Below are positions 22,241 through 32,372 of a stretch of 64,000 bases of DNA, in pieces. The notes beneath the pieces were generated by a model. That model was not told the DNA's origin, made no database searches, and saw only the letters and a program-made list of their open reading frames with translations. Position 1 is the stretch's first letter. Every line of letters begins with the position of its first letter. A program made the position numbers and the translations under genes. The stretch is taken from contig JAGTYA010000024.1 in NCBI GenBank assembly GCA_024291935.2, positions 7,750,001 through 7,814,000 of the forward strand, given 5' to 3'. Source of the stretch: Okapia johnstoni (taxonomy: Eukaryota; Chordata; Mammalia; Artiodactyla; Giraffidae).

Positions 22241-22253
22241 GTCTAGCTAGATT

Positions 22254-22556
22254 TTTTTTTTTCTTGTGAAGATTTATGTGTTTTATTTTTGCCTGTGCTG
22301 CGTCTTGGTTGCTGTTTTCGGGCTTTCTCTAGTTGTGGTGAGCAGGGGCTACTCTTCGTTGCTGTGCATGGGCTTCTCATTGTAGTGGCCTCTCTTGTTG
22401 CAGAGCATAGAGTCTAGGCCTACGAGCTTCAGTAGTTGTGGCACATGGGCTTAGTTGCTCTTCAGCATGTGGGATCTTTCCAGACCAGGCTTGGAACCGG
22501 TGTCCCCTGCATTAGCAGGCAGATTTTAACCACTAGACCACCAGGGAAACCCAAAA
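22254..22556 (-). mobile_element. CHR-type SINE, long form
   Basis: Minus strand, flanked by tct(a/g)gctagatt at 22242-22253 and 22557-22568. Confidence 0.92.
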
Positions 22557-22880
22557 TCTGGCTAGATTCTTAATCTTAACTTTTATATTATACTTGCCTG
22601 GTTCAGACTGGGCCTTGGCTGTCCTTTGGCAGTGGTAGTTTTTCATAGCTTTCCAAGGATTCCAGTGTACAACCATGATCACTTGAATCTTACCAATTCC
22701 AATCAATACACAATCACATATACATTCAAATCTCAGTTCCACTCCTGCCATGGGTTGAACTGTGTCCTCTGTAAAGATGTTGTTTCTAACCCCCAGCACC
22801 TGTGAATGTGGACTTATTTGAAAACAGAACCCTGTTTTCAGGGGTTGATCATTGAAGATGATCAAACTAAGATGAAGTCA

Positions 22881-22883
<3 letters not shown>

Positions 22884-22927
<44 letters not shown>
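22884..22927. repeat. (TG)n microsatellite joined to a SINE tail
   Basis: About 22 TG units directly before the minus-strand Bov-tA at 22928. Confidence 0.95.
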
Positions 22928-22929
<2 letters not shown>

Positions 22930-23128
22930 GTCACTCAGTTGTTTCTGACTCTTTGCAACCCCATGGATTGTAGCCCACAGGCTCCTCTGTCCATGGTAAT
23001 CTCCAGGCAAGAATATTGGAGTAGGTAGCCATGCCCTTCTCCAGGGGGTCTTCCTGACCCAGGGATCGATCTGGGGTCTTTTGCATTGCAGACAGGTTCT
23101 TTACCATCTGAGCCACCAGGGGAGCCCA
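22928..23128 (-). mobile_element. Bov-tA SINE
   Basis: Minus strand, gtcactcagttgtttctgac to gagccaccaggggagccc; lies about 600 bases upstream of the SLC9A1 CpG island. Confidence 0.92.
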
Positions 23129-23591
23129 ATAGGTCTTTAGAGTGGGCCCCTAATCCAGTGTGACTGGAAACCTTACAAAAAGAGGAAATCCTGGACCCAG
23201 AGACAGAGGCCCAGGGAGATCACCAAGTGATGATTGGCGTTATCATGGAGAACCAAAGATTGTTGCAAACCACCAGAAGCTAGGAGAGATACCTGGAAGA
23301 GATTCTTCCTCACAACCCTCAGAAGTCCTCTGCTGACCCCTTGACTTCAGACCTCTGATCTCCAGGATATGAGACAATAAATTTCTATTCTTTAAGCCAC
23401 TCAGTTTGTGGAACTTTGTTACAGCGGTCCTAGAAAATCAACACAACTATTTTCATACTAGCCAAGGAACTCTCTTGGCCTGTTTCTTCATCTGCAAAGC
23501 TGGAAGCATAATCATGGTTCCATGTCCTCAGCTCCATTCCAAACACTTTACATAGATTATCTCATTTAGTCATCAGATTTACTTTACTACT

Positions 23592-23733
23592 GGCTTCCCT
23601 GGTAGCTCAATGGGTAAAGACTCTGCCTGTAGTGTGGGAGACCAGGGCTCGATCCTTGGATTGGGAAGATCCCCTGGAGAAGGAAATGGCAACCCACTCC
23701 AGTATCCTTGCCTGGAAAATCCCATGGACAGAG
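23592..23733 (+). mobile_element. Bov-tA SINE, 3'-truncated at the CpG island
   Basis: Plus strand. The complete tRNA-like head (ggcttccctggtagctcaat) and the first part of the Bov-A unit run to catggacagagg, where the sequence switches without transition into CpG-dense DNA. The expected last 60 or so bases and tail are absent. Confidence 0.9.
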
Positions 23734-24224
23734 GGGGGCGCAGCGCAGCACTGCGCCGGGGCCGCAAGGAAGGGCGCTTCGCTGCTGGCCCACCGCGAGC
23801 CGCCCCCAGCCCGCGCCAAGGCGCCCTTTCTCCAGGCCGCCTGCCTCCGCCTTCCGCCTCCCTCCATTTCCCCGGAATCTCAGCCCGGCGCGCCTGCACC
23901 CCGGTCCTTCTTTGGGTGGGGAAGCTCCCGGCCGCTTTCTGGCTTCACTCCTTTCTCGCAGCCTGGGCTCTCAGCTCCCTTTCTTCTTTTCCTGGACTGG
24001 GTACCACCCCCTTCGATCCCCTTCGTTTAGCTCAGGCTCTCTGCTCCTTCCATTAGCACGAGTCCCAGCAGCTCAGCCACTTTTCTCAGCAGAGGGTCCC
24101 CGCCCTCCCTTTTCCTTGCCTAGGGTCCACCCCCATCCTATTCCTTCCTCTGTCCCTGGGGTGCCGCCTCTCCCCTCCCCCACCCCCTTTCCCAGGCCTG
24201 GAGTTCCAAACCTTTTGGTCTCTT

Positions 24225-24272
24225 ATGGCCCTAACTGGGTCCTGGTCCCTCTTCCCCAGTTTGGCGTTCTAG
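24225..24272 (+). promoter_or_regulatory. Upstream ORF 1 in probable SLC9A1 leader (15 codons)
   Basis: An ATG at 24225 opens a 15-codon frame closed by TAG at 24270-24272, out of the way of the main start at 24453. If the transcript starts upstream, ribosomes would meet it first. Initiation context is moderate. Only translation data could show whether it is used. Confidence 0.4.
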
Positions 24273-24336
24273 ATCGGGAACCCAGCCTTCTTTCCACCTC
24301 CAGAGGACTGCTTCCACAAAAACACATCTCTCAAAC

Positions 24337-24351
24337 ATGAACTTGGCCTAG
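24337..24351 (+). promoter_or_regulatory. Upstream ORF 2 in probable SLC9A1 leader (4 codons)
   Basis: A minimal frame, ATG-AAC-TTG-GCC-TAG, with A at -3, so initiation context is fair. It lies 102 bases before the NHE1 ATG, a distance that permits reinitiation. Confidence 0.4.
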
Positions 24352-24399
24352 AGACTCCCGCAGTCTCTCTTGCCCCCTCCTGCTGACCCCTTGCTGCCT

Positions 24400-24429
24400 A
24401 TGTCCCAGGTCTTACTCTCATTTTGCTAA
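24400..24429 (+). promoter_or_regulatory. Upstream ORF 3 in probable SLC9A1 leader (9 codons)
   Basis: An ATG at 24400 opens a nine-codon frame ending in TAA at 24427-24429, only 23 bases before the NHE1 start codon. The C at -3 makes it a weak start. Confidence 0.35.
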
Positions 24430-24452
24430 GGGTCGGGGGGCTAAGCAGCGGG

Positions 24453-24804
24453 ATGCTTCTGTGGTCTGGCGCCAGTGGCCTCCCTCCGCCTCGAATCTTC
24501 CCTTCGTTGCTCGTCGTGGTAGCCTTGGTGGGTCTGCTACCCGTTCTCAGAAGCCATGGCCTCCAGCCCAGCCCGACCGCCAGCACCATCAGAGGCTCAG
24601 AGCCGCCCCGGGAACGCTCGATTGGGGATGTCACCACCGCCCCACCGGAGCTCGCCCCCGAGAGCCGCCCTGTTAACCATTCCTTCGCTGAACACAGCCC
24701 AAAGGCTCGAAAGGCCTTTCCAGTCCTGGGCATCGACTACCAACACGTGCGCACACCCTTCGAAATCGCCCTCTGGATCCTACTGGCCTGCCTCATGAAG
24801 ATAG
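24453..24804 (+). CDS. SLC9A1: SLC9A1 (NHE1) coding exon 1, N-terminal 117 codons plus 1 base
   Basis: Sodium/hydrogen exchanger 1 is a plasma-membrane antiporter that expels H+ for Na+ and sets cell pH and volume. The reading frame gives an N-terminus matching mammalian NHE1: a hydrophobic segment (about residues 15-33, with [15 protein letters not shown]), an extracellular Pro/Ser/Thr-rich loop with the conserved [14 protein letters not shown] block, an N-glycosylation sequon at Asn75 (N-H-S), then [10 protein letters not shown] and the start of the next membrane segment ([10 protein letters not shown], to residue 117). The ATG at 24453 is the first in-frame ATG after a TGA at 24384-24386 and has G at -3. 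The exon ends after the first base of codon 118 (phase 1), followed by GTAAGT. The full protein is about 815 residues, so this is about one seventh of it; the rest lies beyond the window. A few loop residues differ from human (known from memory). Identity is very secure; the transcription start is not. Confidence 0.96.
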
Positions 24805-24810
24805 GTAAGT
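24805..24810 (+). other. SLC9A1: SLC9A1 exon 1 splice donor
   Basis: The exon closes with ATAG followed by GTAAGT, a near-consensus U1 donor. The reading frame, the match to NHE1 up to LMKI and the loss of homology directly afterwards all place the exon end at 24804. Confidence 0.93.
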
Positions 24811-26659
24811 CCACCTAGCCCCCGATGCTTCTGCTGACACCTAGCTGATGAGCCTGTTGCCCATCCTTACCACTTGAAGCTGCCCAAGAATGAGGGTCTG
24901 GACTGCTCCTGTATAGTAGGCAGCCTCCATCCAGCCATCCTAATACTTCTCAAACTTGAGCTCTGCAGCCTCCTCACACGGGAGCCAGGTATTGTTCATG
25001 GGAGAGAGCAGGACTGGAGGATGCTTCTGGTCCTGGGTACCTTTAGCGAGGCTCCCAGGCCTGGCAGGTCTCCTCTGGAGCCAGGCGCCCAGCTATGTGT
25101 GTGTGAGACAGGCGTGTCTTCAGCAGGTGACACAGTCTGCTCTGTCAGTAGCCACCAGTGTAATTACATGTTTCATGGAAGGCTGTTCCAGGACGGAGGA
25201 TCTTTCTACTTGGTTTGCCTAAGGAGTTTGGGTAGAGTGGGGAACGTGTGTGCTGGAGACTTACAGGTGTGGTGGAAGATGAGGCATCACTGTATTCTCA
25301 CCTTCCTTCCTTCATCCCTGGAGTGTTATCTGTCAGCTCTGCCTGCCCAGGCTGGTCAGGAGCTCCTGAGTCAGTTTCCGGCCCGGGAATGCCATTCTTT
25401 ATACAGTTTATGGGACAGGGGGCCTTGGGAATTCCTGAAGTCTGGTTTGAGGCGGGGGAGGGAGAGTGGAGGAGGGTCAAGCTCACCTCCAGGTTGCACC
25501 CTGCTGTGTCTCAACGTGCTGTCCAGCCGGGCCAGTCATGGTGGCCTGCCTGCTACTCAGCCAAGTGGGAGAGGGACCGGTGGTGAAGCTCAGGATGTTC
25601 TGATATGAAGAGACTTTGAAATGTTCTTTTTGGAAGAAGGAAACAGAAAAGTGGTTTCCCTCCAGAGGCTTGTCTCCCCGCTAGGTCTGGGCACTCTGTT
25701 CTGCTGGGTGATAGATGCTGGAGATGCTCCAGATGATAGATGCTCCAGATGCTGCTGGAGCTCCCCAGAGCCTGCACAACCCAGAAGTCCCTGAAAGTGG
25801 TGTCCTGGGGGGCTTTGACATCCGCCTTTGCCTTTTTAGCCCCCAGCTAGCTGTGGAAGACACGAGGGCCTGGGACTGTGCTGGTCTGGGTTTGGAGAGT
25901 TTGTGATTCTTGGCAGGAAGCCTTGCAGCTCTCCCAAGGACACGCGGGACCTGAGGGCGATGCCAGGCTGGTATGAGACAGGCTCGGGGACATGCTGCAG
26001 GAGGGCCCGGGGGCTTCTGTCGTGACGGATTTAGGAGCTGGCTTCCTGATTCAGGGCTTTGGTGCTGTGACAGTGGCAGGCCTGTACATGGGGCTGGGCC
26101 ACCAGCACCTATCCCCTGATGGCAGCCCGGGAAAAAATCAAGGCCGGGGTGAGGGGAGTCATGTGTACTGATTCTGACAAATACATGACCTTGAACAAAC
26201 TGGGCTTTTTTCTGCAGGTCTTGCCCACCTGTGAAACCGGCAAGAATCTCTAAATTTGACCATATGCATTGAATCCTGAACCCCCTGTGTCCTAATTTGT
26301 TGTAAGAAGCTGAAGTGACTGATGTGTCATTTGCCTGTGTGAGACCAGGAAGAGGCCTCACAGTCACTATTTATAAATTGCCCTCCTCCCCTCTCCAACC
26401 CTGTCACCTCCCAGCCGCACCTGGCATTGTGTTAGGGTATGGGGGGGGGAAGGGGGGACTAGTGCACGCACGGTGGGTCTCGGTGACTTCTGGTGGGTCG
26501 ACAGCATGACCACTAAGCTTCGACTCTGGCCAGTCAGGAGTTTGTCCCTGCAGGCCTGACTCCAGTTCTAATGGAACCAGGTTTGGCCTGATTTGTCCCC
26601 ACCAAAACTGTGCTGGGACCCTGGGCAGTTGGCAGAGGTGGTGCCATGACACGGGTGTC

Positions 26660-26900
26660 TGCCTGGAAGTTAGGAAACTTGGCCTTTTGTCCCGTCTCCC
26701 TTGTGACCTTGGGCCAGTGACGCCTCTCCACTTGTCAGCTGATCTTTGTGGCTTCTTCCAGGTCTGACATTTCTGCCATTCCACTGACTTGGGTAACCCT
26801 AGCAAGTCATTCAGCCTTGGGCCACAGTTTTCCCATTGTAAAAGTGAGGATGCTGGATATGATCTCTGAGGGCCTTTGCAGTTGCAAGAGACTGTGTCTC
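26660..26900 (+). repeat. MIR SINE fragments
   Basis: Two MIR-like passages: ccttgtgaccttgggccagt and catttcagcc-type wording with gccacagttttcccattgta and aaaagtgaggatgctggata. Confidence 0.55.
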
Positions 26901-27040
26901 TGCTTTGACAGGACATTTTTCTGCCTCTGGAAACAGGGGTGCCCTCGTACCTGGCCATCCTGGGGAAGAGAGTAGAGAGAAAGGTGATCTTAAGAGTCCC
27001 TGTTCAGGTGGCAGAAAGTAAAAGCCCATTTCCCCCTTTT

Positions 27041-27160
27041 TGTTTGGCTGTTTGTTTTTTGGGCACACAACTTAAGAGATCTCAGTTCCCCAACCAGGGA
27101 CTGAGCCGAGGCTGCGGGAGTCAAAGCCTGGAATCCTAACCCCTTGGCCACCAGGAAACT
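27041..27160 (-). mobile_element. CHR-type SINE
   Basis: Minus strand, gtttggctgtttgttttttg to ccttggccaccaggaaactc. Confidence 0.82.
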
Positions 27161-27867
27161 CCCCCTGCCCCCTTTGCAGTGTTGAACTGAGGTTGGCACC
27201 ACTCTGCCCCTTACCCTCTCTGACACTCAGTTTTCTCAAGTATAAAAAGGGGGAAATACTAGTATCCAGTTATAGTGCTGCTGACGTGGTGAGGACAGAA
27301 ATTAACGCATGTAAAGCTGCCTTTGTGCTTATAGGAAGCACTCAGTGAGGTGCAGCCACCCCTGTTGGTAGTTTGACCACCTCAGGTAAATGCCTTCCTA
27401 CCTCAGCCTCCTAGAACCTTCCTCGGAGGCTGGAGGATACAGATCTCTCAGCCTAGGCTGCTACCAGGAGCCCTTCCTTCAGGTTTCAGGAAGGACTGAA
27501 AGTCAGTCCCACCAACTTTATTCTTCCTTTTGCTTTAGCAGGTCCTGTGGGGAAGGGACGTGGTAGCAGCTGACTCGGGGGCAGTCTGGGGGACCGAGGC
27601 CACGCTCCCTCGCTACTATACTCTGGAGCCTCGGCGTTCGTCTTGGGGTCTTGCCTTTTCTCTCAGTGCCCCAGCATAGGTAGGCATCCTGTTGGAGGCC
27701 TCATTCTGTCATCTGTGACAGCTGCTTCCCTGGCACATTACCCCTCCTTTAAGAGCAGAAGGTGCTGTGTGCAGTTCTCACTCTTGTTCTGGTCGTGGAG
27801 CAGAGCCTCAGGTAGACACTGGCCGAGGGCGGATGGCGTTAGAGCTGGAGATTAAAAAAAATTCCTC

Positions 27868-27990
27868 ACCTGTACACCCATGGCTGATTCATGTCAATGT
27901 ATGGCAAAAACCATTACAGTATTGTAAAGTAATTCGTCTCCAATTAAGATAAAGAAATAAATTAAAAAAAAATAATAAAATGATGCTATG
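27868..27990 (+). mobile_element. L1 3'-tail fragment (ruminant type)
   Basis: Wording cacccatggctgattcatgt, gtatggcaaaaaccattaca and cgtctccaattaagataaag is that of a young ruminant L1 3' end with an A-rich tail. Confidence 0.6.
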
Positions 27991-27997
27991 AAAAAAA

Positions 27998-28115
27998 AAT
28001 CCTTTTGGCCTCACAGGCACAGCATGTGGAATCTTAGTTCCCGACCAGGAATTGAACCGGTGCCCCCTGCAGTGGAAGCACAGAGTCTTAACCCCTGGAC
28101 CTCCTGGGGAAGGCC
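27998..28115 (-). mobile_element. CHR-type SINE, short
   Basis: Minus strand, ggcctcacaggcacagcatg to ctggacctcctggggaaggc. Confidence 0.85.
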
Positions 28116-28769
28116 ATAGAGCTGACGTTCTAGAGGAGATGCTTCTGGGTTCTTTCTGAGTGACTCAGTGGGTGACATGGGGCAAGCCTCTTCCCTTCTC
28201 GGGCCTTTTCTCTGTCTCTGACAATCAGGGATTCTTGCCTTTTCCTTCATGGGGAGGGCCTAGCGATGTGAGTTGGGGGTAAGCCCATTGGGAGAACTGT
28301 GAGAACGACTCCAAGCCCTGGGTAGGACCACTCCGCATCCCACCCCACCCCACACTGGGGTTTGGACCCTACATGAATCCCGCTTTGTCTCTCTGTTTAC
28401 CTGGCTCCCAGTCCTGTGTGTGTTTCAAGGGAGTGCCTCGCTGTAACCCAGCTCTCCACTGGCACCCCACACAGTTATTTACCCACGTCCAGCTCCTGGC
28501 AGCCTGTGAGGCAGGTATTCAACTCGTCTCCTGACCACAGTCAAAAAAAAAAGCCTTCCTTTGTCCCTTCACATCTTACAGCTTTTCTTGGTTTTGGTCT
28601 TTGCAAGGGGCATCCTGCCATGTCCTCCTCAGAACAGCTCTTTGAGGAGGGGAGGTGAGGGGTCATTATTGCCCAGTTCACACGTGTGGATATCAGACCC
28701 AATGGCTGGTTTCCTGTGTAAGACAAGAACTCACTTCTCTCACTTCTCAGAAGGAGAGAGGAACAACTT

Positions 28770-28836
28770 AAAGGTCACCTTGAAACTGTCCCTAGAAGCC
28801 CAGGTGGAACTCTCCAAAAAGGAAAAGGTGACCTTT
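28770..28836. promoter_or_regulatory. 12-base inverted repeat of AGGTCA-type half sites
   Basis: The arm aaaggtcacctt (28770-28781) and its exact complement aaggtgaccttt (28825-28836) are separated by 43 bases. Each arm is itself an odd palindrome containing an AGGTCA nuclear-receptor half site. Regulatory meaning is inferred only. Confidence 0.35.
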
Positions 28837-29417
28837 TTCTCTTTGGGAAGAAACAGCAGAATACCCACGGGACAGTGTGGGGAGGTCAGCTGGGGCCTGG
28901 GAAGGAGGTTCAGGTAGGAGACCTGGGTCCTGAGGTGCCAGGGCACTTGGAGGGCCTCTGCTGGTCGTGTGGCCTGGACTTCCCTCAGCTGAGCCCCCAC
29001 GAGGCGCCCCCTCCTCTCCATCCTGCCCCTCGCGGCCGCTCCCCCTCCATTTCTGGTGGGAAGAACAGATGAGGTCACAAAGTCTGGGCTCTGCCCCTGG
29101 TACCTGCGTGACCAGGCACCTGGTGTCTCTGAACCTGACTTGCCTCGTCAGGAGGGTGAAGATGCCATCTCTGTCTTCCAGGATCGATGCAGAGGCCGAA
29201 TGTGGGATGCCCAGCACGGAGCCCGGCGCTGTGTTGGCTTTTCAGGGCTTGTTCAGGTTCCTCCCCTTTGGGCGGTCTTCCCAGGCCACTCCAGCCCACA
29301 GCCTTTGCTTTCATTTCTCCCCCAAAGCCATATCCCTTATTGTTTATCCACAAATTTGGCATCCGGCCTAGCCTGCCCTGTGACATCTCTTCTGTTGGGG
29401 GGCTGTGTGTTTTAAAA

Positions 29418-29585
29418 AGAATGACCATTTATTGAGTATCTACAGAGTAGTGTCAGGCACTTTCCAGAAGTAATCTCGTTTAATTCTTACTAAAATCAGA
29501 TAAGATAAAGGCTATCTCTGTTTCACAGATGAGGAAACAGCTCAGAGGGGTTATCCGCTGTGATGTGGAGCTGCCATTCTCTGTT
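29418..29585 (-). repeat. MIR SINE, antisense
   Basis: Strong match: ccatttattgagtatctaca, cgtttaattcttactaaaat, cacagatgaggaaacagctc. Confidence 0.8.
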
Positions 29586-29727
29586 TGAGTCGTGGCACAG
29601 CCTCCTCTCAGGGTACAGCTGCGTCTTCCGCCCTCACGTTCCCCTCAGCAGATGCCCAGGCTCTGCAGGGAGTAGCTGCCCAGCTCACTGCCCCTGCTAG
29701 CGGGGATTTTAGTACTCCCTGTCGGAG

Positions 29728-29940
29728 CTGGTGGCTTCCCAGGTGGCTCAATGGTAAAGAATCTGCCTGCCAATGCAGGAGACGCGGGTTCGATCCTTGG
29801 GTCAGGAAGATCCCCTGGAGAAGGAAATGGCAACCTACTCCAGTATTCTTGTCTGGGAAATCCCAAGGACAGAGGAGCCTGGCGAGCTACAGTTCATGTG
29901 GTTGCAAAGAGTCGGACACAACTTAGTGACTGAGCACGCA
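29728..29940 (+). mobile_element. Bov-tA SINE
   Basis: Plus strand, full head and Bov-A unit, ending gtgactgagcacgcacgcc. Confidence 0.92.
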
Positions 29941-30446
29941 CGCCTTAGGGGCTGGCACTTGTTGATGGCAGGAGCTCTCTCCCTCCACTGAGAGAGCCAT
30001 CGGGGTTCTGTGCCGGCATCCTCTGTCCCCGTGAATCCCGCAGCTGGGCTGGGCCTATCCCTTGTCCTCTGCTAGCGACCCTGCCTGCCATCTCTTTGCT
30101 GTCTCAGTGGTTTGACCCAGCTTGCTTCTTCCCTGCCTGGACGGGGGAGGACCAATTAGAGGGTCATTTCCTTTTGCCAGCAGAGGTGGCTAACCTTGTG
30201 ATTATCATCTCCTGCCTCTGGGTGGGAAGCCTGCTGGGCTGCTTTGGGTTACCCTTGGGGCCCAGCAGGGTCTCCTGAGAGCCTCTGTGTTGAGAGCAGG
30301 TGGCATGACTGTCTTTAGCCCTTTAAGGCAGGTGGAGTTTAGTAGTAATTCTCATTAGTATTGTAACTTGTTTCCAAAGCACTTGCATATACACCATTTA
30401 ACTCTGATCTTCTCAGTGGTCCTGTGGGCTAGAATAGCAGGTGGTG

Positions 30447-30648
30447 CTTTTGTTTTTGTTAATATTTATTTATTTATTTGGTTGCACTGGGTCTTAGTTG
30501 CAGCACACAGAGGGCTCCAGTTTTCGTTGTGGAATGGAAATTCTTACTTGCGACATGCGAGATCTAATGCCCTGACCAGGGATCGAGCCCAGACCCCTTG
30601 CATTGGGAGCACGGAGTCCTAGCCACTGGATCCCCAGGGAAGTCCCTC
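30447..30648 (-). mobile_element. CHR-type SINE
   Basis: Minus strand, flanked by perfect gcaggtggtg at 30437-30446 and 30649-30658. Confidence 0.93.
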
Positions 30649-32372
30649 GCAGGTGGTGTTGATGTACTCATTTTACATCTAAGGAAATCTCAGGCGGGTC
30701 ACTTAACAAGTAAAGACTCAGTCCCTGGACTTATAACCCAAGGCCCTGTCCTCTTTCCTGCCTGGTCAGGTCATTGTGAAGACAGAGGAAGCCCAGAGGT
30801 CCCAAGAGGCTTTAACTAGAGTAAATGACCTGACACATGCCTGTTGGTACCCTGAATGGTTGACAGGAGGGACAGTTTTCTCTTGGAGGAAGGAAGGGCT
30901 AAAGGAGCATGGTGGTTTGGGTTGCGCTGGAGCCCAGGCCACCTCAACTCCAAGTTCTTGATCCCTTAAACACACTTAGTATTTGTACACAGAAAGAGTG
31001 TGAGCGTGTGAAGGCTGACAGCCTTGGGATCTGTCATTCTTCTAGTCTGTGGAGCAGCAAACTTTTGAAATGGAGAGCTTTCCCTTTCCCTTGATGTGTT
31101 GTAGGCCCTCTGGGAGGAGAAAGGAGAGGCAGAGGAGTGAACTACAGCAGAAAACATGCTGGATGGGGCAGAAGAGGGAAAATCAAGAGACCTGAGATCT
31201 GGTTCTAGCTTTTTGCTGCCTGACTGTGTGACCTTTTAGGCAAGGCACTGCTTCTCTGAGCCCTCATTGCCTCGTTCGCAGTATTTATGTTAAATACTTG
31301 TTAATTATGTGAGCCATCACATATCAAGCTCCTGTTTGAGACACTGTGTCAGATATTACCCAGCTGGAAAGTACTGGGGTTGAAGCCCAGATCTGTGTGA
31401 CTTTGGAGCTTGTGTTCTTTTCATCATCATGCCCTGATTCCCTTTCAGTTCAAAAGTTTTCTTTTTCCCAAGATCATTTTAAAATAGGGAGGGAATAAAG
31501 GCGTTTCAAGTCGTGGCTGCTCTCTATAGATCACTTCTTGGGTTGTGGGAGGCGTAAAACTGTGCGCCCCCCTCCCCTGCAAAGCCTCGCTGTGAAGCAA
31601 ATAGGCCTTCTCGGAGGTGGTGGCATTCAGAAACACGGGAGGGACCTGGGCTCCCTTCGGGAATGCCAGCCTGTGTGCAGCTGACTGGCGGGCCTGCCTC
31701 TCTTCCTCCCTCCTCCTGTCTCCCCCCACCCCCTTTCCTTCCGTGGTGGGGAGAGAAGGCTCACTCAGCAAACCCAGGACCTGGGTTATCCCTGAGTCAT
31801 CCATCGCCTGTGTGGGCCTCCTTCTGCAGCGCTCACTCCCCCTGCAAATGTCTGAGTCAGACACGTCTCCCCAAGGTTGTCTGCACACACTGCGCTGGGC
31901 CCGACCATCTCTTTAGATGCCGACAAACATCAACTGGTACTTTAAGGCAGCCCGTGATTACATGTGGGTATTTTTAATCTTATAGGTTAAGCTAATTTTA
32001 ACTGAACTAGGTTTTGAGTTGGGCTCGGATCAGTGGGCTGCCCCCGCCCCCCCGCCTTCGCTGAGATCGTGCTGACTTCATTTCCTTCCCCCCTAAAGTT
32101 CTATCAACACATGAGGCCAGTTTGGGGGTCTGTTAGGTCAGACGTGACACTGAGTTCTGACACTGACTTGATGCGAGTCTGGATTTTCCCCAAATTACCC
32201 AGGCAAGCGCTTTCCTGAAAAGGTAGCGTCCTTAAGCAGCTCCGAGCGAGATTCAGAAGTCCTATTCCTTCCCTAGTCCCCTTCCCAGTCCCTTGCGGGG
32301 GACACTTGCCCCCTAAGCCCAGACTGGCCCTTCCACAGCGCTGGGCCTATTTGAGACCAGGTCACAGAAGGC

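Larger units (their letters stand above)
22752..23445 (+). mobile_element. MLT1-type LTR (ERVL-MaLR), interrupted
   Basis: 22752-22883 (gggttgaactgtgtcctctg) and 23129-23445 (gcccctaatccagtgtgact, gacaataaatttctattctt, gccactcagtttgtggaact) give the typical MLT1 LTR. It contains a later (TG)n-linked SINE. Confidence 0.75.
1..23591. other. Intergenic region upstream of SLC9A1
   Basis: No recognisable gene. Nearly all of it is explained by interspersed repeats listed separately. Unassigned stretches over 300 bases are 7626-7997 and 8118-8806 (AT-rich, no pattern recognised), 9121-9787, 10148-10560, 13586-13911 and 19286-19780. Nothing with coding character is seen in them. Confidence 0.8.
23734..24800 (+). 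promoter_or_regulatory. SLC9A1: CpG island, promoter and 5' leader of SLC9A1
   Basis: GC content and CpG frequency jump sharply at 23734 and stay high into exon 1, giving the CpG-island promoter typical of a housekeeping gene. No TATA box is placed near a likely start; GC-box-like CCGCCC/GGCGG sequences occur, notably between 23735 and 23900. The transcription start cannot be fixed from sequence. The human leader is, from memory, several hundred bases, which would put the start close to the left edge of this island. Several long open frames here come from the GC-rich composition and are not supported as genes. Confidence 0.8.
24811..32362. other. Intron 1, proximal part without genes
   Basis: Outside the repeats listed separately, the unexplained stretches are 24811-26659, 27161-27867, 28116-29417, 29941-30436 and 30659-32362. 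They look like ordinary unique intronic DNA with weak MIR traces (for example around 27190-27360 and 31190-31310). A G-run lies at 26441-26457. No exon-like frame with homology was recognised. Confidence 0.7.

Noticed and set aside
23610..24340. Several long plus- and minus-strand frames across the CpG island
   Set aside because: Stop codons are rare in GC-rich leader DNA. The frames begin in a SINE, overlap each other and have no recognisable protein.
24423..24452. An N-terminal extension of NHE1 from 24423
   Set aside because: It would begin at TTG. The first in-frame ATG after the upstream stop is 24453, and the protein from that point aligns with mammalian NHE1 from its first residue.
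24874..25608. A 244-codon open frame just inside SLC9A1 intron 1
   Set aside because: It needs a TTG start, shows no domain or repeat family, and lies in GC-rich DNA where long chance frames are common. Nothing suggests splicing or translation.
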